DNA of 64,000 bases from Alistipes putredinis (GTDB lineage Bacteria > Bacteroidota > Bacteroidia > Bacteroidales > Rikenellaceae), in NCBI GenBank assembly GCA_022009915.1, contig CP091730.1, forward strand, positions 558,001-622,000, read 5' to 3'. Numbering within the stretch: the stretch's first letter is position 1; every line of letters starts with the position of its first letter. The notes under the pieces were generated by a model. It did not search any database, was not told the DNA's origin, and was given only the letters and a program-made list of their open reading frames with translations. Below are positions 41,040 to 51,038 of this stretch, piece after piece. Position numbers and translations under genes: made by a program.

Positions 41040-41868
41040 ATGGAAATCAAAAGCTGCTGATGTCGCCAAGCTCCGCAAGATGACGGGTGCCGGCATGATG
41101 GATTGCAAAAAAAGCCCTCATGGAGGCGGAAGGCGACTATGACAAGGCAAAAGATATTATTCGCGAAAAAGGCAAGCTCGTGGCTGACAAACGTGCGGAC
41201 CGTACCGCTACCGAAGGTGTCGTAGTCACCAAAATCGTAGGACAGAAAGCCTATATGCTCTGCCTTGCGTGCGAGACCGACTTCGTTGCCAAAAACTCCG
41301 AATTCGCCGCTTCCGCCAACCAGATTCTCGACATAGCCGTGAACGGCGACGTTGCCGACCTTGCTACGCTTCTGGAAACCAAGAATGCAGAAGGTCTTAC
41401 GGTTGCCGACATGGTTACCGAAAAAGAGCGGTCAGACCGGTGAGAAAGTCGAACTGCCCTACTACGGCAAAATCGAGGCTCCCTACTGCGCAGCCTTACG
41501 TTCACATCAACTACAAAGTGCTCGGAACGCTGGTAGGTTTCAACAAGCCTATCGACGCACAGGTTGCCAAGGACGTTGCCATGCAGGCCACCGCAATGGC
41601 GCCCGTATCCATTTCGGCCGCCGACTGCCCCGCAGCCGTCATCGAAAAGGAACGTGAAATCGGCCGCGAGCAGGCTCGTCTGGAAGGAAAGCCCGAGGCC
41701 ATGCTCGACAAGATTGCCGAAGGCAAGGTGAACAAGTTCCTCAAAGAGAACACTCTTCTCAGCCAGCCGCTGGTGAAGAACAACAAGCTCTCCGTAGAGC
41801 AGTATATCAAGGAAGCAGACAAAGAGGCTACCGTAGTGGCTTACAAACGTTTCTCGTTGATAGACTAA
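41040..41868 (+). CDS. tsf: Elongation factor Ts (several frameshifts)
   Basis: A guanine-nucleotide exchange factor for EF-Tu, about 274 residues. The N-terminal UBA-like start reads MEIKAADVAKLRKMTGAGMMDCKKAL once extra As at ~41050 and ~41110 are removed. The core CLACETDFVAKNSEF matches the family. Further extra bases lie near 41426 and 41490. It is the last gene of the rpsB unit, ahead of a strong terminator. Confidence 0.95.
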
Positions 41869-41895
41869 CGCTTGCGCGGGGTTTCCCGATACCGA

Positions 41896-41934
41896 AACCG
41901 CAATGAATCTTATCGGATTCATTGCGGTTTTTTC
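41896..41934 (+). terminator. Rho-independent terminator after tsf
   Basis: AACCGCAATGAATC pairs perfectly with GATTCATTGCGGTT (14 bp), followed directly by a T run. Confidence 0.92.
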
Positions 41935-42101
41935 ATTTCGCCAAGGCCGATTTTTTTTCATCGGACAATTTTTAGTATATTGCAACCAATTTGGATGCTT
42001 CATGCGAAGCGCCGACTGTGAAAACGGCCGGAGTTTCGATAGCATAAACATCGCCCGAAGCCCGAAATATATTATTAACCGAAACAAATAAATCAGAATT
42101 C

Positions 42102-43951
42102 ATGAAATTATCTTTTTCTCGGAGCACTGACGCTTTCGTCGGCCGTATTGTTTGCGACACCCGCTTTTTCCCAGAACGCAAGATTGGGAAAAAACCTTCC
42201 GGTCGATTTCTCCAAAGTCACCATTTCGGATGCTTTCTGGACTCCAAGACTGGATACCCTTGCAGCCGTAACGCTCGATGCCTGCATAGACCAGTGCGAA
42301 AAACACACGTCGCGTATCCGGAATTTCGAAGTCGCCGCCGGCCGCGTGCAGGGCGAGTTCAAGGGAATATTTTTCGACGACTCGGATGTCTACAAAATGA
42401 TTGAAGGCGTGGCCTATTCGCTCGTGAACTGTCCCGATGCAGAATTGGAGGCGCACGTAGACGAGATAATCGACTGCATAGCCGCAGCGCAGCTGCCCGA
42501 CGGCTACCTCTCCACGTACTACATAATAACCGGAATAGACAAGCGTTGGAGCGACATGACAATGCACGAGATGTATTGCGCAGGTCACCTCATCGAGGCT
42601 GCCATCGCATATTATAACGCTACCGGCAAGGACAAACTTCTGAACACAGCAATACGCTTTGCCGACCATATCGACGCGACGTTCGGCGAGGGCAAGCGCG
42701 TGTGGGTGCCGGGGCATCAGGAAATCGAACTTGCACTCGTGAAACTGTACCGCCAGACCGGCAACGAGCGTTATCTGCATCTGGCTCACTGGCTATTGGA
42801 GCAGCGCGGACACGACAACGTGGTCTGGCCGCACCAGAGCAAGGGCTACTTTCAGGATGAAGTGCCCGCTCGCGATTTGAAGTACATCAGCGGACACGCC
42901 GTCAGGGCCATGTACATGTTCACCGGCATGGCGGACGTAGCCGCAGCAACCGGCTCGGACGAGTATTTGGCTGCACTGGACCGTCTGTGGAACGACGTGG
43001 TGAACACGCGCATGTATCTTACCGGCGGCATCGGTTCGTCGGGAGCAAACGAGGGCTTCACCGTGCAGTACGACATGCCCAATGCCGAAGCCTATTGCGA
43101 GACCTGCGCCTCGATTGGAATGGTGCTGTGGAACCAGCGTATGAACATGTTCAAGGGCGATGCACGCTATGTCGATATCATGGAACGCTGCATGTATAAC
43201 GGAGTGTTGTCCGGAATTTCGCTTTCGGGCGACCGCTTCTTCTATGTCAATCCGCTCGAATCCTACGGCAATCACCACCGTCGTCCGTGGTACGGCACGG
43301 CATGCTGCCCGAGCAACCTGTCCCGCTTTATTCCGTCCATCGGAAACTACGTCTATGCCACTTCGGAAAACGCACTGTGGGTCAATATGTTCATCAGCAG
43401 TTCTACCTCCGTGGAACTCGCATGCGGCAAGGTGGCTGTCGAGCAGACCACGCATTATCCGTGGTCGGGCGAGGTGAATATAAAGATAACCCCCGAGCGC
43501 AAAGGCGATTTCGCAGTGAAAATCCGCATCCCGGGCTGGTGCCGCAATTACGCCTATCGGGTAAGCGGCAACACCTGCGGAGCCGAGGTTGAGAACGGAT
43601 ACCTCGTAATCGACAGAACGTGGAAGAAAGGCGATGCGGTAGAGCTGTCGTTGGACATGCCCGTGGAGGTCATGGAAGCCGACCCGCGCGTGAAAGCCAA
43701 CGTAGGGAAAAAGAGCCCTGATGCGCGGCCCGATAGTATACTGCTTGGAACATACGGACAACGCACAGATAGACGAGGCCGTGCTTACACCCGACACCAA
43801 ATACACCAGCAGTTTCGATGCGGCGCTTCTCGGCGGCGTGCAGGTCATAGAGGCCAAGACCGGTGGCAATACCCTCAAATTCATCCCATACCATGTGTGG
43901 GACAACAGAGATGCCGGCAAAATGAAAGTCTGGATAGATTACGCCGAGTAG
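42102..43951 (+). CDS. Beta-L-arabinofuranosidase-like glycoside hydrolase, GH127 (frameshifted)
   Basis: About 615 residues, secreted. The signal MKLSFLGALTLSSAVLF...PAFSQ is restored by removing one T near 42116. The (alpha/alpha)6 barrel has the zinc-thiolate active site of GH127: Glu and Cys in NAEAYCETCASIG and the Cys pair in YGTACCPSNLSR, where one Cys is the nucleophile. A beta-sandwich domain follows. A break near 43715 precedes the end KMKVWIDYAE. GH127 and its relative GH146 remove L-arabinofuranose from plant glycans; which linkage applies here is unclear. It stands alone, without SusC/D genes. Confidence 0.9.
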
Positions 43952-43980
43952 CCGAAGACGCGCGAGTGCAGAGGCTCTAT

Positions 43981-44029
43981 GAAAACGGAGCTGCGATAAA
44001 TTAATTCATTTTATCGCAGCTCCGTTTTC
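43981..44029. terminator. Perfect 20-bp hairpin after GH127 gene
   Basis: Bases 43981-44000 pair without mismatch with 44010-44029 around a 9-base loop. It ends in a TTTTC tract. It lies 29 bases after the GH127 stop and acts as its terminator. Confidence 0.85.
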
Positions 44030-44191
44030 TGGATCGGATAGCCCGCGGCAAGAGCATTTATAGTATCGAAACGACCTGCCGCTGCTCTGCATTCGAGAGG
44101 CTCGCCGACCGGCACAGCAGGGCTGCCGAACACTTGTGGCGACAAGAACTGCTCCGACTTTCAAACTTGTGTTTTAGCACCCATCCTGTCA
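44030..44191. other. Spacer between two terminators
   Basis: About 160 bases between the GH127 and glycerophosphodiesterase terminators. I see no open gene, tRNA or repeat here. Confidence 0.5.
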
Positions 44192-44235
44192 AATAATAAA
44201 GCCGGAACGGAAAAATCCGTTCCGGCTTTATTATT
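44192..44235. terminator. Perfect 20-bp hairpin after glycerophosphodiesterase gene
   Basis: Bases 44192-44211 pair perfectly with 44216-44235 around an AAAA loop. The A/T-rich stem base gives a U tract for minus-strand transcripts. Confidence 0.88.
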
Positions 44236-44252
44236 GCCCGCACGAGCGGCCG

Positions 44253-45030
44253 CTATTTCTTCTTGCCGAGTTTAAGAAACAACTCGGCCGGATAGTCGGT
44301 GGTAATGTAGTCCACACCCGCATCTATGAAATGCTGCATGTCCACAGGCTTTACTGTCCAGACATTGGTGTTGAGTTTGAGCTTTTTAGCCTCGGCAATC
44401 CACTCGGGATTCTTTTTGAGCACGTCTACCGAATAGTCGAACCCGTCCACGCCGGCCTCTTTGAGCCTCCTGCGGAGTCTTGTCGCCGTTCAGATACGAC
44501 ACCATCGAACCGGTCTTGGCCTCTATGAGTTTGGTGGTTATGCCCCAGTCGAAAGCGATGTATTCGATGTCGTCCTTATCTATTCCGGCTTTTGCAACCT
44601 CACTCAATATGCGGTCCACGGCCACGGCGTTGCGCTGCGGTGCGGAATGGGTCTTTATCTCCAAAACCAGTTTCGTTCCGGTAGGTTTCCATGCCTGCAA
44701 ATACTCCGCGAGCGTAGGTATGGTCTCGCCGTTGGCGAGTTTGTCGGCTTTGCTGCGAAGCTCTGCAAAAGATGTTTTCTCGATTGTCAGTCCGTTCTTG
44801 GTCCGTCTGTCGTGAAAAACCACCGGCACGTCGTCCGAGGTAATCCACACGTCGAATTCCGTTCCGAACAGCGATGCGTCCATCGCGTTTCTAATCGAAC
44901 TTATGGAGTTCTGTGCGGAGCCTTCCGTATTCCAGTAGCCTCTGTGGGCTACGATTTTGGTTTTGGACTTCGGGTATGCGAGACCCGTCGCGAGTATGGC
45001 CGCCATACAAAGTACGAGTGTTTTTTTCAT
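44253..45030 (-). CDS. Glycerophosphodiester phosphodiesterase (one frameshift)
   Basis: A secreted enzyme of about 258 residues that hydrolyses glycerophosphodiesters. A signal peptide (MKKTLVLCMAAILATGLA) precedes the GDPD motifs: the catalytic His in IVAHRGYWNTEGSAQNS, metal-binding Glu/Asp in TEFDVWIT, and His in VVFHDRRT. The C-terminal part has LNTNVWTV and YITTDYP, usual for the family. A break near 44463 falls in PQEAQEAGVDGFDYS. The ATG overlaps the stop of the upstream acyltransferase gene (TAATG), so the two are translationally linked and may both act on lipids. Confidence 0.9.
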
Positions 45031-46321
45031 TACTTACCTGCTTTTTTGAGTTCTTCCTCGTAGTGCATGTCGGACATGTTCGGCATGGGCTTCTGATACT
45101 CGCCGGCGAGGAGCTTTTCGCGAATCGAGCCTGAAACAATCCAGCGTGTACTGTACGTCTTCCAGCGTGTGGGCAGCCGTAGGGATGATGCGCAGAATGA
45201 TTTCACCTTTCGGGATGACGGGATAAACCACTATGGAGCAGAACAGGGCGTGATTCTCGCGCAGGTCCACCACCATGTTGGTAGCCTCCTCAACGCCGCC
45301 TTTCATATAGACGGGAGTTACGGGCGAAAGCGTGCCGCCGATGTCGAAACCGCGCTCGCGGAAACCCTGTTGCAGGGCGCGGGTTATCGTCCAGAGTTTT
45401 TTTCCTGATATTCGGGATGTTTGCGGATAAGGTCCAAACGTTTGAGAGCGCCCATGACCATAGGCATCGGCAGACTCTTGGCGTAAAAGGCTGCGAACGC
45501 ATGTTGTAACGCAGGTAGTCGATGAGCCATTTGTGGGAGCTTACGAACGCGCCTATGCCGGCCATGGATTTGGCGAAGGTGTTGAAAAGCACGTCCACGC
45601 CGTCCACGACGCCGAAATGGGCAGCAGTTCCGCGACCGCCGGGACCCATTGTGCCGAATCCGTACGCATCGTCCACCAGCAGACGGAAGCTGAATTCCTT
45701 TTTGAGGGCCACTATCTCGTCGAGCTTGCCGAGGTCGCCCTTCATTCCGAACACGCCTTCGGTGATTACCAGAATGCCGCCGCGATTCTCCTCGGCCACC
45801 TTTGTGGCATGTTCGAGCTGTTTGCGCAGCGAAGCCATGTCGTTGTGTCCGAATACGAAACGTTTGCCGCGGTGCAGACGCATACCGTCGATGATGCAGG
45901 CGTGCGCCTCGGCATCGTATACCACCACGTCGCGCGGAGTGAGCAGACAGTCGATAATCGAAACCATGCCCTGATAACCGAAGTTGAGCAGGAACGCATC
46001 CTCCTTGCCGACGAACTCAGCCAACTCGCGTTCGAGCTGTTCGTGATATTTTGTCTGACCGCTCATCATGCGGGCGCCCATCGGGGCAGCCATTCCGAAA
46101 TCTGCGGCGCCTTTGGCATCGGCCTCGCGCACTTCGGGATGATTGGCCAAGCCCAGATAGTTGTTGAGGCTCCAATTCAGCATCGGCTTGCCGCGGAAAG
46201 TCATGTGCGGACCGATTGGGCCTTCGAGTTTGGGGAACGAGAAATATCCGTGGCTGTATTTCTGGTACATACCGATAGGGCCGCCGGCATTCTTTTCGAG
46301 TCTGTCTAATATATCAACCAT
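45030..46321 (-). CDS. PLP-dependent acyltransferase, serine palmitoyltransferase / AONS family (frameshifted)
   Basis: A cytosolic enzyme of about 425 residues joining an acyl thioester to an amino acid with loss of CO2. It starts MVDILDRLEKNAGGPIG. Family features are LNWSLNNYLGLANHPEV, the His in AEAHACIIDG that stacks on PLP, VDDAYGFGTMG, and the Schiff-base Lys in FNTFAKSMAGIGAF. Breaks lie near 45490, 45395 and 45125. The sequence resembles a second Bacteroidetes paralogue rather than the best-known serine palmitoyltransferase. Sphingolipid base synthesis is therefore likely, and a cysteate acyltransferase for sulfonolipids is possible. It is followed by the diesterase gene. Confidence 0.85.
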
Positions 46322-46366
46322 TGCTGTCTAATATTGAATGTTTTTTTGTGTTTTTACAATATTGTG

Positions 46367-46374
46367 CAAAAATA
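46367..46374 (-). promoter_or_regulatory. -7 box of acyltransferase-diesterase pair
   Basis: TATTTTTG on the minus strand, 46 bases before the acyltransferase ATG. Confidence 0.5.
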
Positions 46375-46668
46375 GTGATTTCTTTCAGAAAAGAGACCGG
46401 CGGAATCTCTGTTTTTTTGGCTCGATTCGAGCATAAATAGGTATAAATACTTACCCTCGCAAAAACGACACGGACCGCCGACCGCGCTGGCCGTTTTTTC
46501 GACCCCGCCGTGCAGTGCGCTTTTCGAAGCGTAAATCCGGCCAGAGTACGCATCCTGTCGGAAGGCCGAGGCACGGGAACGCTTAATCCGCAAGCAGGCC
46601 TGAATATTCAATACGAAACGGTCGGAATAACAAAAAACAATATATTTTTTGCTGTCGTTAAAAATGTG
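46375..46668. other. Intergenic region between acyltransferase and bamD
   Basis: About 290 bases between divergent promoters. A short minus-strand open frame is present but has no coding character. I see nothing else. Confidence 0.5.
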
Positions 46669-46676
46669 TAACTTTG
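46669..46676 (+). promoter_or_regulatory. bamD: -7 box of bamD-rpoZ-coaBC-recN
   Basis: TAACTTTG matches TAnnTTTG. A TTTG lies 17 bases upstream, at 46648. The leader to the ATG is about 85 bases. Confidence 0.6.
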
Positions 46677-46690
46677 CGTTGGTTTTTTTG

Positions 46691-46735
46691 CGCCTTACGC
46701 AGTTGCATCCGGCCGTTTACGTGCCTCGTAAGGCG
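46691..46735 (+). promoter_or_regulatory. Leader hairpin upstream of bamD
   Basis: CGCCTTACG pairs perfectly with CGTAAGGCG (9 bp) around a 27-base loop within the predicted bamD leader. No T tract follows it directly, so control of translation or mRNA stability is more likely than termination. Confidence 0.45.
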
Positions 46736-46765
46736 TTGCGGCTTAAAAAAAGTGTGAATAATTAG

Positions 46766-47703
46766 ATGAACCGTTTTCGACACATCATTTTACGTCTTGC
46801 CGCGGTTTCGATAATGCTCGTTATCGGAGCCGAATGCGGTTGGGCCGCCGGCGAAAAAAATCGGCTGCAAAGGCCGTCAGGAAAGACAAGCCGCTGAGTT
46901 ATAACCGACTTCTCAAATGCTCCGACTACGATTTGAAATACCGGCGTGCATTGGAGTATTACTATGCGACCAAAAAGGGAACGGACAAGAACACCACGGG
47001 CAACTACCAGAAAGCCGGCACTCTGCTCGAACAGGTGGCTCCCGTGTATGTAGGAACTCCGCGCGAAGACTCCGTGGCCTACTTCACCGCGGCCTCGCTC
47101 TACAAGAGCGGGTATTTCGACGCCAGCGGCATGGCGTGCGACGCGTTCAGGAAGCGTTTTCCGGGCAGCGTCTTCATCGAGCATGTGGAGTACATGTACG
47201 CTCTGGGCTTTTACTACTCCTCGCCCGACCCGCAGCGCGACCAGTCTACATCCATGCAGGCAATCATAGCAATCAACGAGTATCTGGAACGCTACCCAGC
47301 ATCCGACAAGCGCGAGTCGCTGCTCGAAAAGAAGGACGAACTGATGGCCAAACTGCACGACAAGGCATTCGAGAACGCCGAACTATACTACACGGTGGGC
47401 AAGTACAAGTCGGCCGTGATAGCCTTGCAGAATGCTTTTGACAAGTATCCGACGTCGGCGCATCGGAAGGAAATCATGTATCTGATGGTCAAATCGCAAT
47501 ATCTGCTGGCTAAAAACTCCTACGCTTCGTTTCAGAAGGACAGATATTTGAATTTGATGGACTATTACTATAACTTTGTGTCCGAATTTCCGCAGAGCGA
47601 ATACTCCAAAGAGTCTGGATAAGATATACGCAGAGGCCAAGGATTTTTATATCCCGACAGGATGCTGCGGAGGATGAACAGGAAATGATTAAAAAAACGA
47701 TAA
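46766..47703 (+). CDS. bamD: Outer-membrane assembly lipoprotein BamD (frameshifted)
   Basis: About 310 residues, a TPR-repeat component of the Bam complex that inserts barrel proteins into the outer membrane. The conserved Bacteroidetes start of the mature part reads YNRLLKCSDYDLKYRRALEYYY. TPR helices follow (LLEQVAPVYVGTPREDSVAYF, QAIIAINEYLERYPASDK). Breaks lie near 46857 in a run of As, near 47608 and near 47648, so the last ~30 residues are uncertain. The probable end is EMIKKR. The signal peptide has a Cys (GAECG) near the expected place. It is the first gene of the rpoZ-coaBC-recN unit. Confidence 0.88.
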
Positions 47704-47715
47704 TATTTTTGTTCA

Positions 47716-48050
47716 ATGGAACTGAAAAAAAGTAATATCCCCAACAACACGGTAACCCGCAAGTTGGTGGACCTCGACGCACCTACGGGCAACATCTACG
47801 AGTCAGTGGCCATCATAGCCAAACGTGCTAACCAGATTGCCGCCGAGATGAAGCAGGAGGCTGGTCAGCAAAGCTCGAAGATTTCTCCTCCACTCAGGAC
47901 TCACTGGAAGAGACTTTCGAAAATCGCGAGCAGATAGAGATTTCGCGCTACTACGAGCGGCTGCCCAAGCCGGTCATCATCGCGACCGAGGAGTTCCTCG
48001 ACGGGCAGATATATTTCCGCGAGGGAGACACAGCTCGCCGAAAAAAATAG
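47716..48050 (+). CDS. rpoZ: RNA polymerase omega / Rpb6-type subunit (one frameshift)
   Basis: About 111 residues. The omega/Rpb6 motif is VTRKLVDLDAPTGNIYESVAIIAKRANQIAAEMK. An extra base near 47866 shifts the frame, and the rest reads TFENREQIEISRYYERLPKPVIIATEEFL. That C-terminal part is the longer form found in Bacteroidetes. Its place between bamD and coaBC is the usual one for the phylum and supports the call. Confidence 0.9.
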
Positions 48051-48118
48051 TCTGCGGCGGAAAGCGGCCGGCATAGTCCGGCCCGCAAATGTCTTTGGAA
48101 CAAACTTACCGATTCCGC

Positions 48119-49327
48119 ATGCTTGAAGGCAATCACATATTGTTGGGCGTAACGGGCAGTATCGCGACGTACAAGGCTGCCGTGCTGGCCCGTCTGCTTG
48201 TTAAACGGGGCGCGGAAGTGAAAGTGGTAATGACGCCTCTGGCAAAGCAGTTCATTACGCCTCTCACCATGGCCACGCTCAGCCGCAACCCTATTCTCGT
48301 CGAATTCTTCAATCCCGAAAACGGAGAGTGGAACAGCCACGTATCTCTGGGCAGTTGGGCGGATGCTTTCATAATCGCTCCCGCCACGGCCAACACTCTG
48401 GCCAAAATGGCCTGCGGGATTGCAGACAACCTGCTTCTTACGACCTATCTTTCCTCCAGATGCGAGGTGTTCGCCGCACCGGCCATGGATTTGGACATGT
48501 ACGCCCACAGCGCCACCCAATCCAATATAGACGCATTGCGCCGTGCCGGAGTCCATATAATCGAACCGGCCTCGGGCGAGCTCGCCAGCGGACTGGACGG
48601 CAAGGGACGCATGGCCGAACCGGAGGATATTGCGGAGGAGCTGGACCGGTTTTTCTTAAAAAAAAAGTCTCTGACGGGCACTGAGTTCGTCGTTACGGCG
48701 GGTCCTACCGTCGAGGCGATAGATCCCGTCCGTTTTATCTCGAATCATTCCACCGGCACTATGGGCTATGCCATTGCCGCAGAGCATTGCCGAACGCGGA
48801 GCAGGAGTCACGCTAATCAGCGGCCGTACTGCCCCTGCCGACTCCGCACGGTGTCAGGCGCGTGGACGTACTGTCGGCCGAACAGATGTATCGGGCTGCG
48901 ATCAAGGCGTTCGAAGGAGCCGACGGAGCGGTCATGTGCGCCGCAGTGGCCGACTATACGCCCGAGACGATGAGCGATACGAAAATCAAGAAGAGCGACG
49001 GCGACATGTGCATCCGTCTGCGCCGCACGCACGACATCGCCGCAGAGCCTGGGCGCCGTCAAGGGAGAAAAAATCCTCGTGGGCTTCGCCTTGGAAACGG
49101 ATAACGAACAGCGGAACGCCGCGGACAAACTTACGCGCAAGAATCTGGATTTCATCGTACTGAATTCCCTGCGCGACAAAGGGGCATGTTTCGGTCCCGC
49201 CACCAACAAGATTTCCATATTGGATGCTTCGGGCATGCGTTCTTTTCCGCTCGAAGACAAGAAGCAGGCGGCCTGCCGCATAGCGGATGAGATAGAACGC
49301 ATCAGAGAGCAGCGCAAACGAAAATAA
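48119..49327 (+). CDS. coaBC: Phosphopantothenoylcysteine decarboxylase / synthetase (frameshifted)
   Basis: A bifunctional coenzyme A biosynthesis enzyme of about 402 residues. The CoaC half has LLGVTGSIATYKAA, the catalytic His in NSHVSLGSWADA, and APATANTLAKMACGIADNLL with the substrate Asn. A flap motif, VFAAPAMDLDMY, follows. The CoaB half has VTAGPTVEAIDPVRFISNHSTG and VGFALETDN. Breaks occur near 48780, 48830 and 49045. The start is ATG 48119 (MLEGNHILLG), which fits the family; ATG 48089 is in frame but gives an atypical extension. Confidence 0.93.
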
Positions 49328-49329
49328 GT

Positions 49330-50978
49330 ATGATAAGTCATCTGTCGGTAGAGAATTATGCGTTGATAGACCGTCTCGAAATGGATTTCGGGGCGGGTCT
49401 CAACATAATTACCGGCGAAACGGGTGCCGGAAAGTCCATACTGCTCGGAGCCGTGGGGCTGTTGCTCGGCGAAAAGGGCGATGCGGGCGTTTTGCGCGAC
49501 CCTGAAAGGAACTGCGTCGTAGAAGGTGTCTTCGACCTTGCGTCGCTGGGTATGGAAGAGTTCTTCGAAGAAAACGATTTGGATTACAATCCTTCGACAA
49601 CTATCCGCCGCGTGATAAACGCTTCGGGCAAGAGCCGCGCCTACGTGAACGATTTGCCTGTACAGCAGGCCGTGCTCAAACTTCTCGGGCACAAGCTCAT
49701 AGACATACATTCCCAGCATCAGAACCTGCTTCTTCGGGCCGACGATTTCAGAATCGGTGTCGTGGACGGAGTCGCCGCGCACGACGATGTTCTGGAACGC
49801 TACCGCCGGATTTTTCGCCTCAATGAACGAGGCACGCCGAAAGCTGGCCGCCCTGCGCGAACAGGCTGCCGCATCGGCACGCGATGCGGAGTATCTGAGT
49901 TTTCAGTCTCAGGAGCTTACCGCCGCGGCGCTTTGCGACGGCGAGCAGGAGCAGATAGAGGAGCAGCTCGGCGAGCTGCTCGGAGCCGACGCCATAAGGG
50001 ATGCCTTGCAACAAACCGTATTCGGCCTTTCCGAAGACGAAACGGGAATCCTGCCTCGGCTTAAATCCTATTACAACGCTTTCGTCTCTTCGGCCAAACA
50101 GTACTCCAAGGCAACGGAGTTCGCCCGAAGGCTCGATTCGGTGATTCTCGAACTGCGCGACATGCAAAACGAAGCGGAACACGAGGCGCAGCGCATAGAA
50201 GCCGACCCCGAGTGGGCGGAGAAACTGTCTCGCAGACTCGATATGATTTATGCCTTGCAGCAGAAGCACGGAGTGAGGAGTGTCGGCGAGCATAGAATTG
50301 CAGCGCGATTTCACCAGACGACTGTCCGCCATAGAGTCATGCGCAGAGCAAATTTCGGAGTTGGAGGAGCAGGAAAAACAGCTTGCTGCTCAGGCCGCGA
50401 ATCTGGCTCGGCAGATAAGTGAAAACAGGCGCAAGGCCGCCCCGCGCATCGAGGCCGCCGTATGCGACATGCTCCGGCGTCTGGGAATGCAGGACGTCCG
50501 GTTTTGCGTGTCCGTCACCCCGCGCGAGAACCTCAGGGCCGACGGCGGCGATACGGTCGAGTTCCTGTTCTCGGCCAATAAAACCATGGCGCCGCGCCCC
50601 GTCGAAAAAATTGCGTCCGGAGGCGAGATTTCGCGCGTGATGCTGGCCCTCAAAGCCGTTTCGGCCGGCAGTGCAGGTATTTCCACCGTCATATTCGACG
50701 AGATAGACACAGGCGTGTCGGGCCGTGTGGCGGATGCCATGGGCGAGATAATAAACGAAATGGCCGCCGGTTGCCAGATTATAAACATCACCCACCTGCC
50801 GCAGGTCGCCGCCAAAGGGGACAGACATTTTCGCGTTTACAAGCATGACGGCAAAACCGGAATCGAGGCTCTGGATACCGAGAGCCGAGTGGCCGAAATC
50901 GCCAAAATGCTCAGCGGCAGCAATGTAACAGATGCCGCCGTAAGGCAGGCCCGCTATCTGCTGGGACTACCCGAATAG
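49330..50978 (+). CDS. recN: DNA repair protein RecN (frameshifted)
   Basis: An SMC-like ATPase of about 548 residues for double-strand-break repair. The start MISHLSVENYALIDRL is followed by Walker A (ITGETGAGKSILLGA). A coiled-coil middle follows, then the ABC signature KIASGGEISRVMLALK and Walker B TVIFDEIDTGVSG. Breaks lie near 49820 and 50278. The start is 2 bases after the coaBC stop, and it closes the bamD unit. Confidence 0.95.
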
Positions 50979-51038
50979 ACCGTTCGCATACTGTAAAAGG
51001 AGAATATCCGTTCAGGGGACTTCGTCTGCGCATCATTG

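Noticed and set aside
44030..44191. A tRNA or small RNA gene between the two terminators
   Set aside because: No cloverleaf, TTCGA arm or promoter box is found.
46354..46611. An 85-residue minus-strand open frame in the acyltransferase-bamD gap
   Set aside because: No start signal, promoter or recognisable sequence. It overlaps the divergent promoter region.
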